Positions 46,622 to 56,650 of a DNA stretch of 64,000 bases are shown piece after piece. Within the stretch, counting starts at the first letter, position 1. Each line of letters begins with the position of its first letter. Made by a program: the position numbers and the translations under genes. This DNA comes from Pseudomonas poae (GTDB lineage: Bacteria > Pseudomonadota > Gammaproteobacteria > Pseudomonadales > Pseudomonadaceae), in assembly GCA_004000515.1 (NCBI GenBank), contig CP034537.1, positions 4,044,001-4,108,000 of the forward strand. The letters are read 5' to 3'. The notes under the pieces were generated by a model that saw only the letters and a program-made list of their open reading frames with translations, did not search any database and was not told the origin of the DNA.

Positions 46622-48032
46622 TGTCCCGTGAAATCCGCTTGAATGCCTTCGATATGAACTGTGTCGGCCACCAATCCCCCGGCCTGTGGGCACACCCGCG
46701 TGATCGCTCCTGGCAGTACAAGGACCTGGAGTACTGGACCGACCTGGCCAAAATCCTTGAGCGCGGCAAGTTCGACGGGCTGTTTATCGCCGACGTGTTG
46801 GGCATCTACGACGTGTACAACGGCAACGGCGAAGCCGCCATCCGCCAGGCTACTCAAGTGCCGGTCAACGACCCGCTGTCGTTGATCGCACCGATGGCGC
46901 TGGTCACAGAACACTTGGTTTTGGCCTGACCGCCTCGCTGTCTTTCGAGCACCCATACCCGTTTGCCCGCCGCCTCTCGACACTCGATCACCTGACCAAA
47001 GGGCGCATCGGCTGGAACATCGTCACGTCTTACCTGGAAAGCGGCGCAAAAACATCGGCCAGAAAGCCCAGACCGAACACGATGCGCGCTACGACTACGC
47101 CGAGGAATACCTGGAGGTCTGCTACAAACTCTGGGAAGGCAGCTGGAAGAGGGCGCGGTGCTGCGCGACCGCGAGCGGCGGATTTTCAGCGACCCGAGCA
47201 AAATTCATGAGATCCGCCACGTGGGCAAGCACTTCCAGGTGCCCGGCATTCATCTGTGCGAACCGTCGCCGCAACGCACGCCGGTGCTGTACCAGGCCGG
47301 TGCGTCCAGCCGTGGCAAACAGTTCGCTGCCGAACAGGCCGAGTGCGTATTTGTTGCCGCGCCGTCCAAGGTGCTGCTGAAAAAACCGTCGCCGACATCC
47401 GCCGCCGCGCCGCCGAGGCCGGGCGTGATCCAAAGAAAATCCTGATCTTCAACCTGCAGACGGTGATCGTCGACGAAACCGACGCCAAGGCCAAGGCCAA
47501 GTTCGAAGAGTACAAGTCCTACGTCAGCTACGAAGGCGCGATGGCGCTGATCTCCGGCTGGACCGGTATCGACTTCAGCCAGTTCAAACCGGATGAACCG
47601 CTCAAGCATGTTCACACCAACGCCATTCAGTCGGCAGTGGAAGCGTTCTCCACGGCCGATCCGAACAAGGTGTGGACGCCGAATGAACTGGCCGACTGGG
47701 TGGGCATCGGCGGCTTTGGCCCGCTATTCGTCGGCGGCCCGGAAACCGTGGCGGACCTGTTGCAGGAGTGGGTCGAAGAGACCGACGTGGACGGCTTCAA
47801 CCTTGCCTATGCGCTGACTCACGAGACCTTTGTCGACGCCGTTGAATGGCTGGTGCCGGAGTTGCAGAAACGTGGCGTGTACAAGACCGAATACGCCCAA
47901 GGCACGTTGCGCGAGAAGTTGTTTGGTGAAGGCGCGCGGTTGGGTGCCAATCACCCAGGCGCCGGCTACCGCGACTTGGCGGGTTCACACAAAACCAATG
48001 TGGGAGCGGGCTTGCTCGCGAATGCGGACTGA
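46621..48032 (+). CDS. DszA/NtaA-type LLM flavin-dependent monooxygenase (four frame breaks)
   Basis: About 471 residues after correction. Luciferase-like TIM barrel: LNAFDMNCVGHQSPGLWAHP, KFDGLFIADVLG, LGFGLTASLSFEHPYPFARR, KGRIGWNIVTSYLES, FQVPGIHLCEPSPQRTPVLYQAGASSRG (family pattern). It uses FMNH2 and oxygen to oxygenate a sulfone or sulfonate-like substrate. Single bases are missing at 46917, 47048-47052, 47145 and 47380-47385; repair joins all parts. The last ~16 codons (TNVGAGLLANAD) are written by a REP element, suggesting a lost original stop. Its place behind SfnB supports sulfur scavenging. Confidence 0.82.
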
Positions 48033-48090
48033 CATTCAACATGATTGCTGACTGAACCACCGCTTTCGCGAGCAAGCCCGCTCCCACATT
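47998..48090. repeat. REP/REPIN inverted pair 4, overlapping the monooxygenase 3' end
   Basis: TGTGGGAGCGGGCTTGCTCG and its inverse (48066-48090) frame a ~40-base spacer. The left arm lies inside the coding sequence of the preceding gene. Confidence 0.85.
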
Positions 48091-48165
48091 TTTGCCCCTG
48101 CGTCAATTCAAATAACTTGGCCAGCGGACCACCGCACGCACACCCCCAATAGGAGCTTTACCCCT

Positions 48166-49068
48166 ATGAGCGTGCATGAACTCAAACGCCCGCAGGTTTT
48201 GGAATGGCCTGCCGAACTGCTCGGCCATCTGCCCAAGGCACTGGAACAACTGCACCACTGGGCGCAGATCACGCCGCTGCACACCGCCCTGCGCCACAAA
48301 CGCTACGGCCAGTGGTATGCATGGCGCTGGATCGACGTGTTACGTGATGTGGAGCGCCTGGCCGATGGCTTGCGCCAGCAGGGTTTCAGCGAGCAATCGC
48401 GGCTGGCCCTCAGCGGCGCCTTCGAACCGAACCTGCTGCTGTTGGCCCTGGCCGCCCAGACTATCGGCGGGCAGGTGCTGACGCTGGCCGACACACTGGA
48501 ACCGGAGGCGTTGCAGCAGCACCTATGGCGTATCCGTCCCACCCATTGCTATACCCAAAACCGCCAACAGGCACGGCATTGGCAAACGGCCAACCTGTTG
48601 GATTTTGCCCAACTGCTCGGCCCGCTGGACCCGGCACAGCACCTCACACGTTGGTGGCAACCCAGCGGCGAAACCGCGTTGTGGAGTGAAGAGGGCACCG
48701 ATTGGCAGGGCGGCCTGGCGGTGGTGCTGGAGCAGTGGTTGAACAGCGGCCACGGGTTGGCCTTCCCGGAAAGCCTGGGCTCGGCGCAACGTGATCGCCG
48801 GGAAGTGGCCCCCACCGGCCTGCTGTTGTCGCCCGCCCGCTTGCAGCATTTGGCCGATGAGATCGAAAGCCGCCTCGCACCCCACGGCACCTGGCGCCGA
48901 CGCTTGTGTGACTGGGCCATCGCCCACCCGCACAGCGGCCTGCGTCGCCTGCTGAAAAATCGCGTACGCAAACTGCTGGGCTTCCAACGCCTGGCCTATA
49001 TCTGGCAACCCCTTAAATCCACTCCTTCGCCTGCGTGGCTGGCTGAATTCAAACGGGATATCGCATGA
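48166..49068 (+). CDS. degenerate acyl-CoA synthetase-like (AMP-binding) protein
   Basis: 300 residues. The start (PKALEQLHHWAQITPLHTALRHKRYGQWYAWRW) and following ~130 residues look like the N-terminal domain of long-chain acyl-CoA ligases, and HGLAFPESLGSAQRDRREVAPTGLLLSPARLQHLADEI looks like their mid-domain (both recognised by pattern). The ATP-binding STSGTTGxPK loop, the following core motifs and the C-terminal domain are missing. Enzymatic adenylation is therefore unlikely. It overlaps the first ABC ATPase gene by four bases. Full-length ligases accompany HAAT importers of aromatic or acyl acids; here the ligase appears reduced to a scaffold or relic. Confidence 0.65.
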   Translation: MSVHELKRPQVLEWPAELLGHLPKALEQLHHWAQITPLHTALRHKRYGQWYAWRWIDVLRDVERLADGLRQQGFSEQSRLALSGAFEPNLLLLALAAQTIGGQVLTLADTLEPEALQQHLWRIRPTHCYTQNRQQARHWQTANLLDFAQLLGPLDPAQHLTRWWQPSGETALWSEEGTDWQGGLAVVLEQWLNSGHGLAFPESLGSAQRDRREVAPTGLLLSPARLQHLADEIESRLAPHGTWRRRLCDWAIAHPHSGLRRLLKNRVRKLLGFQRLAYIWQPLKSTPSPAWLAEFKRDIA

Positions 49069-49835
49069 GCCAAGCCATTCTCCAGGTGCGGGACATTTCG
49101 CTGTCGTTCAAGGGGGTCAAGGCCATCAATGCCTTGTCTTTCGACGTGCAGCGCGGCGAGATCTGCGCGCTGATCGGGCCTAACGGTGCGGGCAAGAGTT
49201 CGTTGCTCAATGTGCTCAACGGCGTGTATCGCTTTGATGCCGGCGAGATCGTTTTCGAAGATCAGCACTTTCACCGCATCGACCCGTTGGGCGCTGCTCG
49301 TCGTGGCATTGGCCGTACCTTCCAGAACAACGCGTTGTTCAAGAAGATGAGTGTGCTCGACAACATCCTCACCGGCCTGTCACGGCACATGCGCAGCACC
49401 TTTATCGAACAGGCCCTTGGCTTGCCCCGCGCCCGGCGTGAGGCGCAAGCCTTCCGCCAGCGCGCCCAGGGCATTCTCGAATTCCTCGAGTTGCAAGCTC
49501 ATCGCGATGTGCTGGTGGGCAACCTGTCCTACGGCTTGCAAAAGCGCGTGGAGCTTGGCCGGGCGTTGATCGCCGGTCCCAGCTTGTTGCTGTTGGATGA
49601 ACCGATGGCCGGGATGAACGCCGAGGAAAAACAGGAAATGGCGCGCTTCGTCGCCGACGTCAACCGCGACCTCGGCACCACGGTGGTGTTGATCGAACAC
49701 GACATCGGCGTGGTGATGGGCCTGTCCGACCATGTGGTGGTACTCGATTACGGACGCAAGGTCGGCGACGGCACACCCGCCGAGGTCCAGGCCAACCCCG
49801 AGGTGATCGCCGCCTACCTGGGAGCCGTGCACTGA
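49065..49835 (+). CDS. LIV/HAAT-family ABC transporter ATP-binding protein (LivG-like)
   Basis: 256 residues. Walker A GPNGAGKSS, signature LSYGLQKRVELGRAL, Walker B LLLLDEPMAGMN, switch histidine VLIEHDIGVV, and the LivG-type GIGRTFQNNALFKKMSVLDN. One of two ATPases energising a branched-chain-amino-acid-type importer. One-base overlap with the permease gene (TGATG). Confidence 0.92.
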   Translation: MSQAILQVRDISLSFKGVKAINALSFDVQRGEICALIGPNGAGKSSLLNVLNGVYRFDAGEIVFEDQHFHRIDPLGAARRGIGRTFQNNALFKKMSVLDNILTGLSRHMRSTFIEQALGLPRARREAQAFRQRAQGILEFLELQAHRDVLVGNLSYGLQKRVELGRALIAGPSLLLLDEPMAGMNAEEKQEMARFVADVNRDLGTTVVLIEHDIGVVMGLSDHVVVLDYGRKVGDGTPAEVQANPEVIAAYLGAVH

Positions 49836-50713
49836 TGACCTTCTTCTTTGAAACCCTGCTCGGTGGTCTGCTGGCCGGCACTATGTATTCGCTGGTCGCG
49901 ATCGGTTTTGTACTGATCTACAAGGCCAGCGGTGTGTTCAATTTTGCCCAAGGCTCGATGCTGCTGTTTGCGGCGCTGACCTTTGTCAGCCTGCATGACC
50001 AGGGCGTGCCGTTTGCCTTGGCGCTGCTGCTCACGGTCATCGTGATGATCGTCGGCGCCTTGCTCATCGAACGCCTGGTGCTGCGGCCGCTGGTGAACCG
50101 TTCGCAGATCACCTTGTTCATGGCGACGCTGGGCCTGTCGTTCATCATCGAGGGCCTGGCCCAAGGCTTGATGGGCTCGCAGGTACGTGCCCTGGACCTG
50201 GGCATCGACGACGTGCCGTTGTTTGTCGGGCCGCTGATGCTCAGCCAATTCGACCTGATCGCCGCTGCCGCAGCGGTGGTGTTGGTGACGGTGTTGGCGC
50301 TGCTGTTCAACAAGACCCGCATCGGCGTATCGCTGCGCGCCGTCGCGGATGACACCACGGCGGCGCTGTCCATCGGCATCAACCTCAACCGCATCTGGCA
50401 GATCGTCTGGGCGGTGGCCGGGGTGGTCGGGCTGGTGGCCGGGTTGTGGGGCGCACGCCAGGGCGTGCAGTTTTCGCTGTCGCTGGTGGTGCTCAAGGCG
50501 TTGCCGGTGTTGATCATCGGTGGCTTCACCTCGATTGGCGGGGCGATTGTCGGTGGGCTGATTGTCGGCGCGGCAGAGAACCTGGCCGAGGTGTATATCG
50601 GCCCGTTGATCGGCGGCGGCATCACGCCGTGGTTCGCTTATGTATTGGCCCTGGCCTTCCTGTATATCCGTCCCGCCGGCCTGTTCGGCGAGCGCGCCAT
50701 CGAGCGAGTCTGA
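49835..50713 (+). CDS. LIV/HAAT-family ABC transporter permease (LivH-like)
   Basis: 292 residues, about eight helices. LLGGLLAGTMYSLVAIGFVLIYKASGVFNFAQG is the classic LivH N-terminus; GVSLRAVADDTTAALSIGINLNRIW and GGFTSIGGAIVGGLIVGAAEN (both known LivH segments) follow. Inner-membrane half of the importer. Confidence 0.92.
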   Translation: MTFFFETLLGGLLAGTMYSLVAIGFVLIYKASGVFNFAQGSMLLFAALTFVSLHDQGVPFALALLLTVIVMIVGALLIERLVLRPLVNRSQITLFMATLGLSFIIEGLAQGLMGSQVRALDLGIDDVPLFVGPLMLSQFDLIAAAAAVVLVTVLALLFNKTRIGVSLRAVADDTTAALSIGINLNRIWQIVWAVAGVVGLVAGLWGARQGVQFSLSLVVLKALPVLIIGGFTSIGGAIVGGLIVGAAENLAEVYIGPLIGGGITPWFAYVLALAFLYIRPAGLFGERAIERV

Positions 50714-50717
50714 AACC

Positions 50718-51766
50718 ATGTCGATCCCTATTGCTCAAGAAACCGCGCCGTTGCTGCTGGTCCAGCGGCGCATCCCTTGGGGCCTGCTCGGCCTGTTGGC
50801 CCTGGCGTTTATCGTGGTGCCGCTGTGGGGCAATGACTATTGGCTGAATGCGATCCTGATCCCGTTCCTGGTGCTGTCCCTGGCTGGGCTGGGGTTGAAC
50901 CTGCTTACCGGGTACACCGGGCAAACCTCGGTGGGCGCGGCGGGGTTCATGGCCGTCGGCGCGTTTGCTACGTATGGATTCCTGCTGCGCCTGCCAGAGT
51001 TGGGCTTGCCGGTGGCGCTGCTGGGGGGCGGGATCATCAGCGCATTGGTCGGCTTGCTGTTTGGCTTGCCCAGCTCGCGGATCAAGGGTTTCTACCTGAT
51101 GGTCACCACGTTGGCCGCGCAGTTTTTCCTGGAGTGGCTGTTCGTCAAATTTCCCTGGTTTTACAACTATGGATCGTCCGGGACCATCTCCGCGCCAAAG
51201 CTTGCGCTGTTCGGCCATGACCTCAATACGCCGCTGGGCCGCTACTTGCTGACGTTGGTAACGGTGGTCGTGCTGACCTGGACCGCTATCAACCTGGTGC
51301 GCAGCCAGGTCGGGCGCAACTGGATGGCGATCCGCGACATGGACACCGCCGCCGCCGTGGTCGGCATCCCCGTGGTGCGCTACAAGCGCCTGGCGTTTGC
51401 GGTCAGCTCGTTCTACCTGGGCATTGCCGGTGCGCTGTGGGCCTTTGCCTACCTGGGCACGGCAAGCGCCAGCAGCTTCGATATCAACCGCTCGTTCCAG
51501 ATCCTGTTCATCATCATCATCGGTGGCATGGGCAGCATCGCCGGCAACTTCGTCGGTGCGGCGTTTATCAGCCTGTTGCCGATCTTTCTCAGCCACGCCG
51601 GGCAGGCCTTGTTCGGCGGTTCGGTGGATGCGGGCAGTTGCAGAACCTGCAGAAAATCATCTTTGGCGTGTTGATCATCGTGTTCCTGATCAAGGAACCC
51701 GAGGGCTTGATTCGCCTGTTGCACAACCTGCGTGACCGTGTGCGGCAGTGGCCGCTGCGTTTCTAA
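50718..51766 (+). CDS. LIV/HAAT-family ABC transporter permease (LivM-like; frame broken)
   Basis: 349 residues from MSIPIAQETAPLLLV. GLNLLTGYTGQTSVGAAGFMAVGA is the LivM hallmark, with FYLMVTTLAAQFFLEWLF, NWMAIRDMDTAAAVVGI and FIIIIGGMGSIAGNFVGAAF. A G is missing in the G3 run at 51632-51634; adding it gives VDAGQLQNLQKIIFGVLII. Fourth gene of the transporter cluster, five bases after livH. Confidence 0.9.
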
Positions 51767-51785
51767 CCCCACAAGAGAATCCTTC

Positions 51786-53095
51786 ATGCGTGCATCTTTG
51801 AAACGTTCCTTCGCCGGTGCTGCCTTTGCACTGGCGGCATTGGCCGGTGCTGTGCCCCAGGCCGTGGCTTCGCCGGACCAGCAGTTCATTCCCCTGGCCA
51901 CCTACCGCGTCGGCGCCTATGCCTCCAGCGGCGTGCAGGTGTGGGCCGGGATGATCGACTACCTGCGGTATATCAACGAGGTCGAAGGCGGCATCAACGG
52001 CGTCAAATTGGTATGGCAGGAATGCGAGACCGAGTGGACGGCAGAGAAGGGCATCGAGTGCTACGAGCGCTTCAAGAATGGCCTGGATGGCGCGCCGGTG
52101 GCGGTGTACCAGCCCAATGGCGCGCCGGCAGCCTATGCGCTGAGCGAGCGGGCGGAAGTGGACAAGATCCCGTTGATCACCCTCGGCTATGGCCGCACCG
52201 AAGCCACCGACGGCACGGTGTTCCCCTACAACTTCCCGGTGATGCTGACCTTCTACAGCGAGGCCTCGACCTTGGTGAACTACATCGCCCAGCGCGAGGG
52301 CGGGCTCGACAAGCTCAAGGGCAAGAAGATCGCCACGGTCTACCACGACTCGGCCTACGGTCGCGAAACCCTTGGCCCGCTGAAATTGCTCGCCGAAAAG
52401 TACGGCTTTGAAAACATCCAGATTCCGGTCGCCGATCCCGGCAACGAGCAATCCGCGCAATGGCGCCAGGTGCGCCAGGCCAACCCGGATTGGTGTTCCT
52501 GCGCACCTGGGGCGTGTCCACCCCCGTCGCGGTGAAGACTGCTGCACGCTTCGGCTTCCCGGTGGACCATATCATTGGCGATATCTGGGCCAGTTCCAGC
52601 GAAGACGTATTGCCTGCCGGCGCCGCTGCCAAAGGCTACCTGGCGCTGACGCCGTACCCGGCAGGCAGCGACTTCGAGATCCACAAACGCCTCAAACAGT
52701 ACGTCCTCGACAAGGGCCACAGCGACCTCAAGGATTTGAAAAACTTCGGCAGCGTCTACTACAACTCAGGCCTGGTGAACGCCGCCGTGGCGGTGGAAGC
52801 GATCCGCACCGGCCAAGCCAAGTTCGGCAAGCGCCCGCTCAATGGTGAAGAAGGCCGCTGGGGCCTGGAGCACCTGAATATCGATGACGCACGGTTGAAA
52901 GCCATGGGCTATCTGGGCCTGATGCAAAACCTCAAGCTTTCGTGCCGCGATCACGAAGGCGGCGGTTCGGCGCGGGTGCAGCAGTGGGACGGTGCCAACT
53001 GGACCCTGGTGAGCGAGTGGATTGCTGCCGACCGCGCATTACTGCGTCCGCTGATCGACGAAAAATCTGCCGCGTTTGCCAAGGAAAAGGCCTGA
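51786..53095 (+). CDS. LIV/HAAT-family ABC transporter substrate-binding protein (frame broken)
   Basis: 436 residues after correction, starting at ATG 51786 with a signal peptide (MRASLKRSFAGAAFALAALAG). Periplasmic binding fold type I: YRVGAYASSGVQVWAGMIDYLRYINEVEGGINGVKLV, then AVYQPNGAPAAYALSERA, LKGKKIATVYHDSAYGRE, IIGDIWASSSEDVLPAG (family pattern). A G is missing at 52492-52493; repair reads ANPDWVFLRTWGVSTPVAV. The ligand is not deducible; the operon suggests an organosulfur or aromatic acid. Confidence 0.88.
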
Positions 53096-53127
53096 CGCCA
53101 CGCACCTGCACCGGGGATGAATAAACC

Positions 53128-53894
53128 ATGAGCCAGCCCGCCACCGACGATGCGAACCCGTCGCTACTGACCGTCAACGACATTGAAGTGATCTACGACG
53201 GCGCGATCCTGGCGGTGGCCGGGGTGTCGTTGCAGGTGCCCAAGGGTGCCATCGTGGCCTTGCTCGGCGCCAACGGCGCCGGCAAGAGCACCACCCTCAA
53301 GGCCATTTCGGGGTTGGTGCGGGCCGAGCGCGCCGAGGTCAGCCGAGGGGTGATCGAATATGCAGGCCTGGACCTGGCGGGTGTCGACCCCAGCCAGCGC
53401 GTGCGCCAAGGCATGGTCCACGTGTTGGAAGGCCGCCATGTGTTCGGCCAACTGAGCGTGGAAGACAACCTGCGCAGCGGCGGCTTTGTACGGCGCCTGA
53501 GCCGCAAGGACATGGAGCACGACCTGGAACGTATCTACGCCTGGTTCCCAAGGCTCAAGACCAAACGTCACACCCGCGCCGGCCTGACCTCGGGCGGCGA
53601 GCAGCAAATGGTCGCCATTGGCCGTGCGTTGATGACCCGTCCTACTTTGGTACTGCTCGATGAACCGTCCATGGGTTTGGCGCCTATGATCGTGCAGGAG
53701 ATTTTCGCGATCATCGCGCAGCTCAACCGCGAGCAGCAGGTGAGCTTTTGATCGCCGAGCAGAACATCAACGTCGCGTTGAACTATGCGTCTCACGGTTA
53801 CGTGCTGGATACTGGCCGAGTGGCCTTGAGTGGCAGCGCCGCCGAATTGCTGGCGCGGGGCGATTTGCATGACATTTATCTGGGTAAACAGTAA
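53128..53894 (+). CDS. LIV/HAAT-family ABC transporter ATP-binding protein (LivF-like; frame broken)
   Basis: 255 residues after correction. Walker A GANGAGKST, LivF-type VHVLEGRHVFGQLSVEDNLR, signature TSGGEQQMVAIGRAL, Walker B LVLLDEPSMGLAP. A T is missing in the T4 run at 53746-53749; adding it joins QQVSF to LIAEQNINVALNYA. Second ATPase of the importer. Confidence 0.9.
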
Positions 53895-53906
53895 AGGCGA
53901 ACTTGC

Positions 53907-55300
53907 ATGACTGAATCCATCCGCAACGCTGATGTCCTGATCATCGGCGGCGGGCTAAGCGGCACGATGCTCGCGGCACAACTGTTACGCCTGCCGGGCC
54001 AGCGCGAGATCCTGGTGATCGAACCGCGCGCCGAGCTTGGCCGTGGCGAGGCCTACAGCGCCGTCGAACTGGGCCACACCCTGAACGGCAATGCGGCGCG
54101 CATGAGCGTCGATCCCGACAACCCTGACGACCTGACGCAATGGCTCACCGACTACATCGGCGCCGGTGGCTGGCCGGAGTCGGACCAGCAGCATGTGCCG
54201 ATCAGCGAATTGTTCCCGCCTCGCGGGATCTTTGGCTTGTATGCGCAGCAACGGCTGGCCGAAGCCAAGGCGCTGTCGGCGTCCACGGTTGCGCATGTGC
54301 GCGGCGAAGTGGTCGACCTGCAAGTCGATGAAGCCTCGACGCTGCTGACCCTCGATAACGGCCAGCAACTGCGTGGTGCGTTTGCTGTATTGGCCACCGG
54401 TATGTTCCCGGCGGCGCGCACGCCACAGACCGAGTCCAGCGGTTTGAACGCGGCGGCGGTAGACCCTTGGGACGTACAAACCATGACGCGGATCGACCCG
54501 CACGCCACGGTGCTGATCATCGGTTCCGGACTGACCATGGTGGATGCCGTGGTGTCCCTGGAACAGGCTGGCCATCGCGGGCCGATCGAGATTTTTTCGC
54601 GCCACGGCCTGCTGCCCCATGTGCGTCGGCAACCGCCGAGCTGGGTCGACTTTCTGGGCGAAGACCACAGCCTGCGCAGCCCTAGGCAGTTGTTGCGCGA
54701 GGTGCGCCGCCAATGCCGGATTGCGCAGGCGCAGGGCATTGATTGGCAGTCGCCGCTGGACACGGTTCGCGCGCATATCGGCCGCTTGTGGAGCCAGGCC
54801 AGCGAGCGTGAAAAACGTCAGTTCGTGCGGCATGTGCGACCGTGGTGGAAAGCCATCACCACCGTTCGCCACCGCTGAGTGCGCAGTTGGTGGCACGCTT
54901 GCATGAAGCGGGGCGGTTGCGGATTCGCGCTGCGTCGTTCAAGGGGCTTGAGCCTTCGTCCGACGGCGTGACCATCCGCTTGCGCCACCGTGGCGAGCAC
55001 GCCGTTACGCAGGTGTCAGGTGCCGCGCTGATCAACTCCAGCGGCATCGAATACGACTGGCGCCGCGTGGCCCGGCCGTTGCCGCAGCAGTTGCTCAAGC
55101 GTGGGCTGATCCAGCCCGGGCCGTTGGCGTTGGGGATTGCGGCGGATAAGTCGGGGGCGGTGGTGGATGCGGCGGGGCAGGTGAGCCAAAGACTGTTTGC
55201 CATGGGCCCGCCATTGCGCGGGATGTGGTGGGAAAGCACGGCGGTGACCGATGTGGCGATCCAGGCCAAGGCGCTGGCCCTGAGGCTGACAGAAGTCTGA
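53907..55300 (+). CDS. FAD/NAD(P)-binding oxidoreductase (frame broken)
   Basis: 464 residues after correction. N-terminal dinucleotide fold VLIIGGGLSGTMLAAQLL (GxGxxG variant), then the EPRAELGRGEAYSAVELGHTLNGNAARMS segment typical of the FAD-NAD(P)-binding YdhS/HpnW-like group, and a second NAD(P) site TVLIIGSGLTMVDAVVSL. A G is missing at 54847-54848; repair reads RPWWESHHHRSPPLSAQL. Placed at the end of the import operon, it could supply reduced flavin or process the substrate; this is inference. The stop abuts a REP pair. Confidence 0.82.
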
Positions 55301-55390
55301 ATGTGGGAGCTGGCTTGCCTGCGATGGCGGTGGTTCAGTTGAAGGTGTATCTACTGACAGCCCGTCATCGCAGGCAAGCCAGCTCCCACA
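55301..55390. repeat. REP/REPIN inverted pair 5
   Basis: TGTGGGAGCTGGCTTGCCTG and its inverse (55368-55390) lie between convergent genes; same subtype as pair 2. Confidence 0.85.
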
Positions 55391-55403
55391 ATTGATCGGT
55401 GTT

Positions 55404-56650
55404 TCAACTCCCTACCTTCACAAATCCAGGCTTCAAGCCAAACACCTCAACGCCCTGCGGAGTTGACTGCCCGGTGGTGACTTTCACCCGCTCCACCGGC
55501 TTGTCCATCGTTTCCCGATATTCCACCCTCACCCCCGTGATCGCTTGCGCCGGCACTACAATCGCCTGCTCATTGTTGTAGGTCACAATGGTCAACCGCG
55601 CGCTCATGCCCAACCGCACGCGCTGCAACTGCTGCGGCGTGAGCTTGGGAATCGACAGGGTCACCGGAAACTGCGCACTGCCCGGGCTATCGTTGGCAAT
55701 CGCCAGCCCACTCACCACGCTGACAGACCCTGTCAGCCGTTCGCCATCGAAGCCGTCACCCAGCACTTCCACCGCCTGGCCCTGGTGCAGCTGGTTGATG
55801 TCCAGCTCCGACACCTTGGCGGTGATTTTAAGCCGCTCGATATTGGCCAGGCCAAACAGCACCTGACCCTGGCTGACCTTGCTGCCGGCCTGGACCGGGG
55901 CGTTGTTGTTACCTCCGCCCTGGGACGAGGAGCTATTGCCCGGTGCAGGCACCACGATGCCGGAGAACGGCGCCTTCACCTCCCTGCCATCAAGCAACTG
56001 GTGCAGCGCGTCGAATCGCACGGTGGCGTTGGTCAATTCCATGTCGGCGATCTGGCGGTATTCGCCTTTGCCTTGGTCGAGGGCCTGTTGCAGCTCGCTG
56101 CGGGCCGAGACGAGGTCCAGCTGTTGTTGCTGGGTTTGTTGCTTGAGGTCGTCCAGTTCGTTGCGCGGGATGATGCCGCGTTGAAACAGGTTTTCACTTT
56201 CGGTGAGTTTGCGCTGAGTGTTGCCGGCGGTCATTTCGGCGGTGCGCAGGGTGCGGCGGGCGCGGGCGACGGCGGGGCTGCTGTCCCAGTCTTGCATCTC
56301 TTGTACGGTGCGCCGCGCCTTGAGCTGGGTGGACAGGGCGTCACGCAGTTGCACTTCAAGGGTGGACGGGTCCATGCGCAACAGCACTTGGCCGGCCTCG
56401 ACGCGTTGGCCTTGCTCCACCAGGTTGGCCTGCACATTGCCGTCGAACGGCGCGGTGAGGGTGATGGTGGTGTCGGGCTCGATCTTGCCCACCAGGCCGA
56501 TCTGGTGCACCAGCGGGTCAGGTTTGACTGCCAGCCATTGCTCGGCCGTGTTGGACGATTCGGTGGCCGGACTGCGCAGGCCGAGTAGCCCGACAGCGAC
56601 AAGCACTAGCACCACGGCAGCGCCGAGCAGGCGTTTTTATTAGTAGTCAT
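55404..56650 (-). CDS. HlyD/MacA-type periplasmic adaptor of ABC efflux (frame broken at start)
   Basis: 415 residues after correction. The start is probably ATG at 56650 inside the end of the TolC gene (11-base overlap): MTTNKKRLLGAAVVLVLVAV, a membrane anchor. One A is missing in the A5 run at 56634-56638; without repair only a later start is possible. A lipoyl-like first half (KIEPDTTITLTAPFDGNVQ), a coiled coil (~95-190) and the second half GREVKAPFSGIVVPAPG are followed by beta-barrel and membrane-proximal domains. It connects the ABC permease to TolC. Confidence 0.85.
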
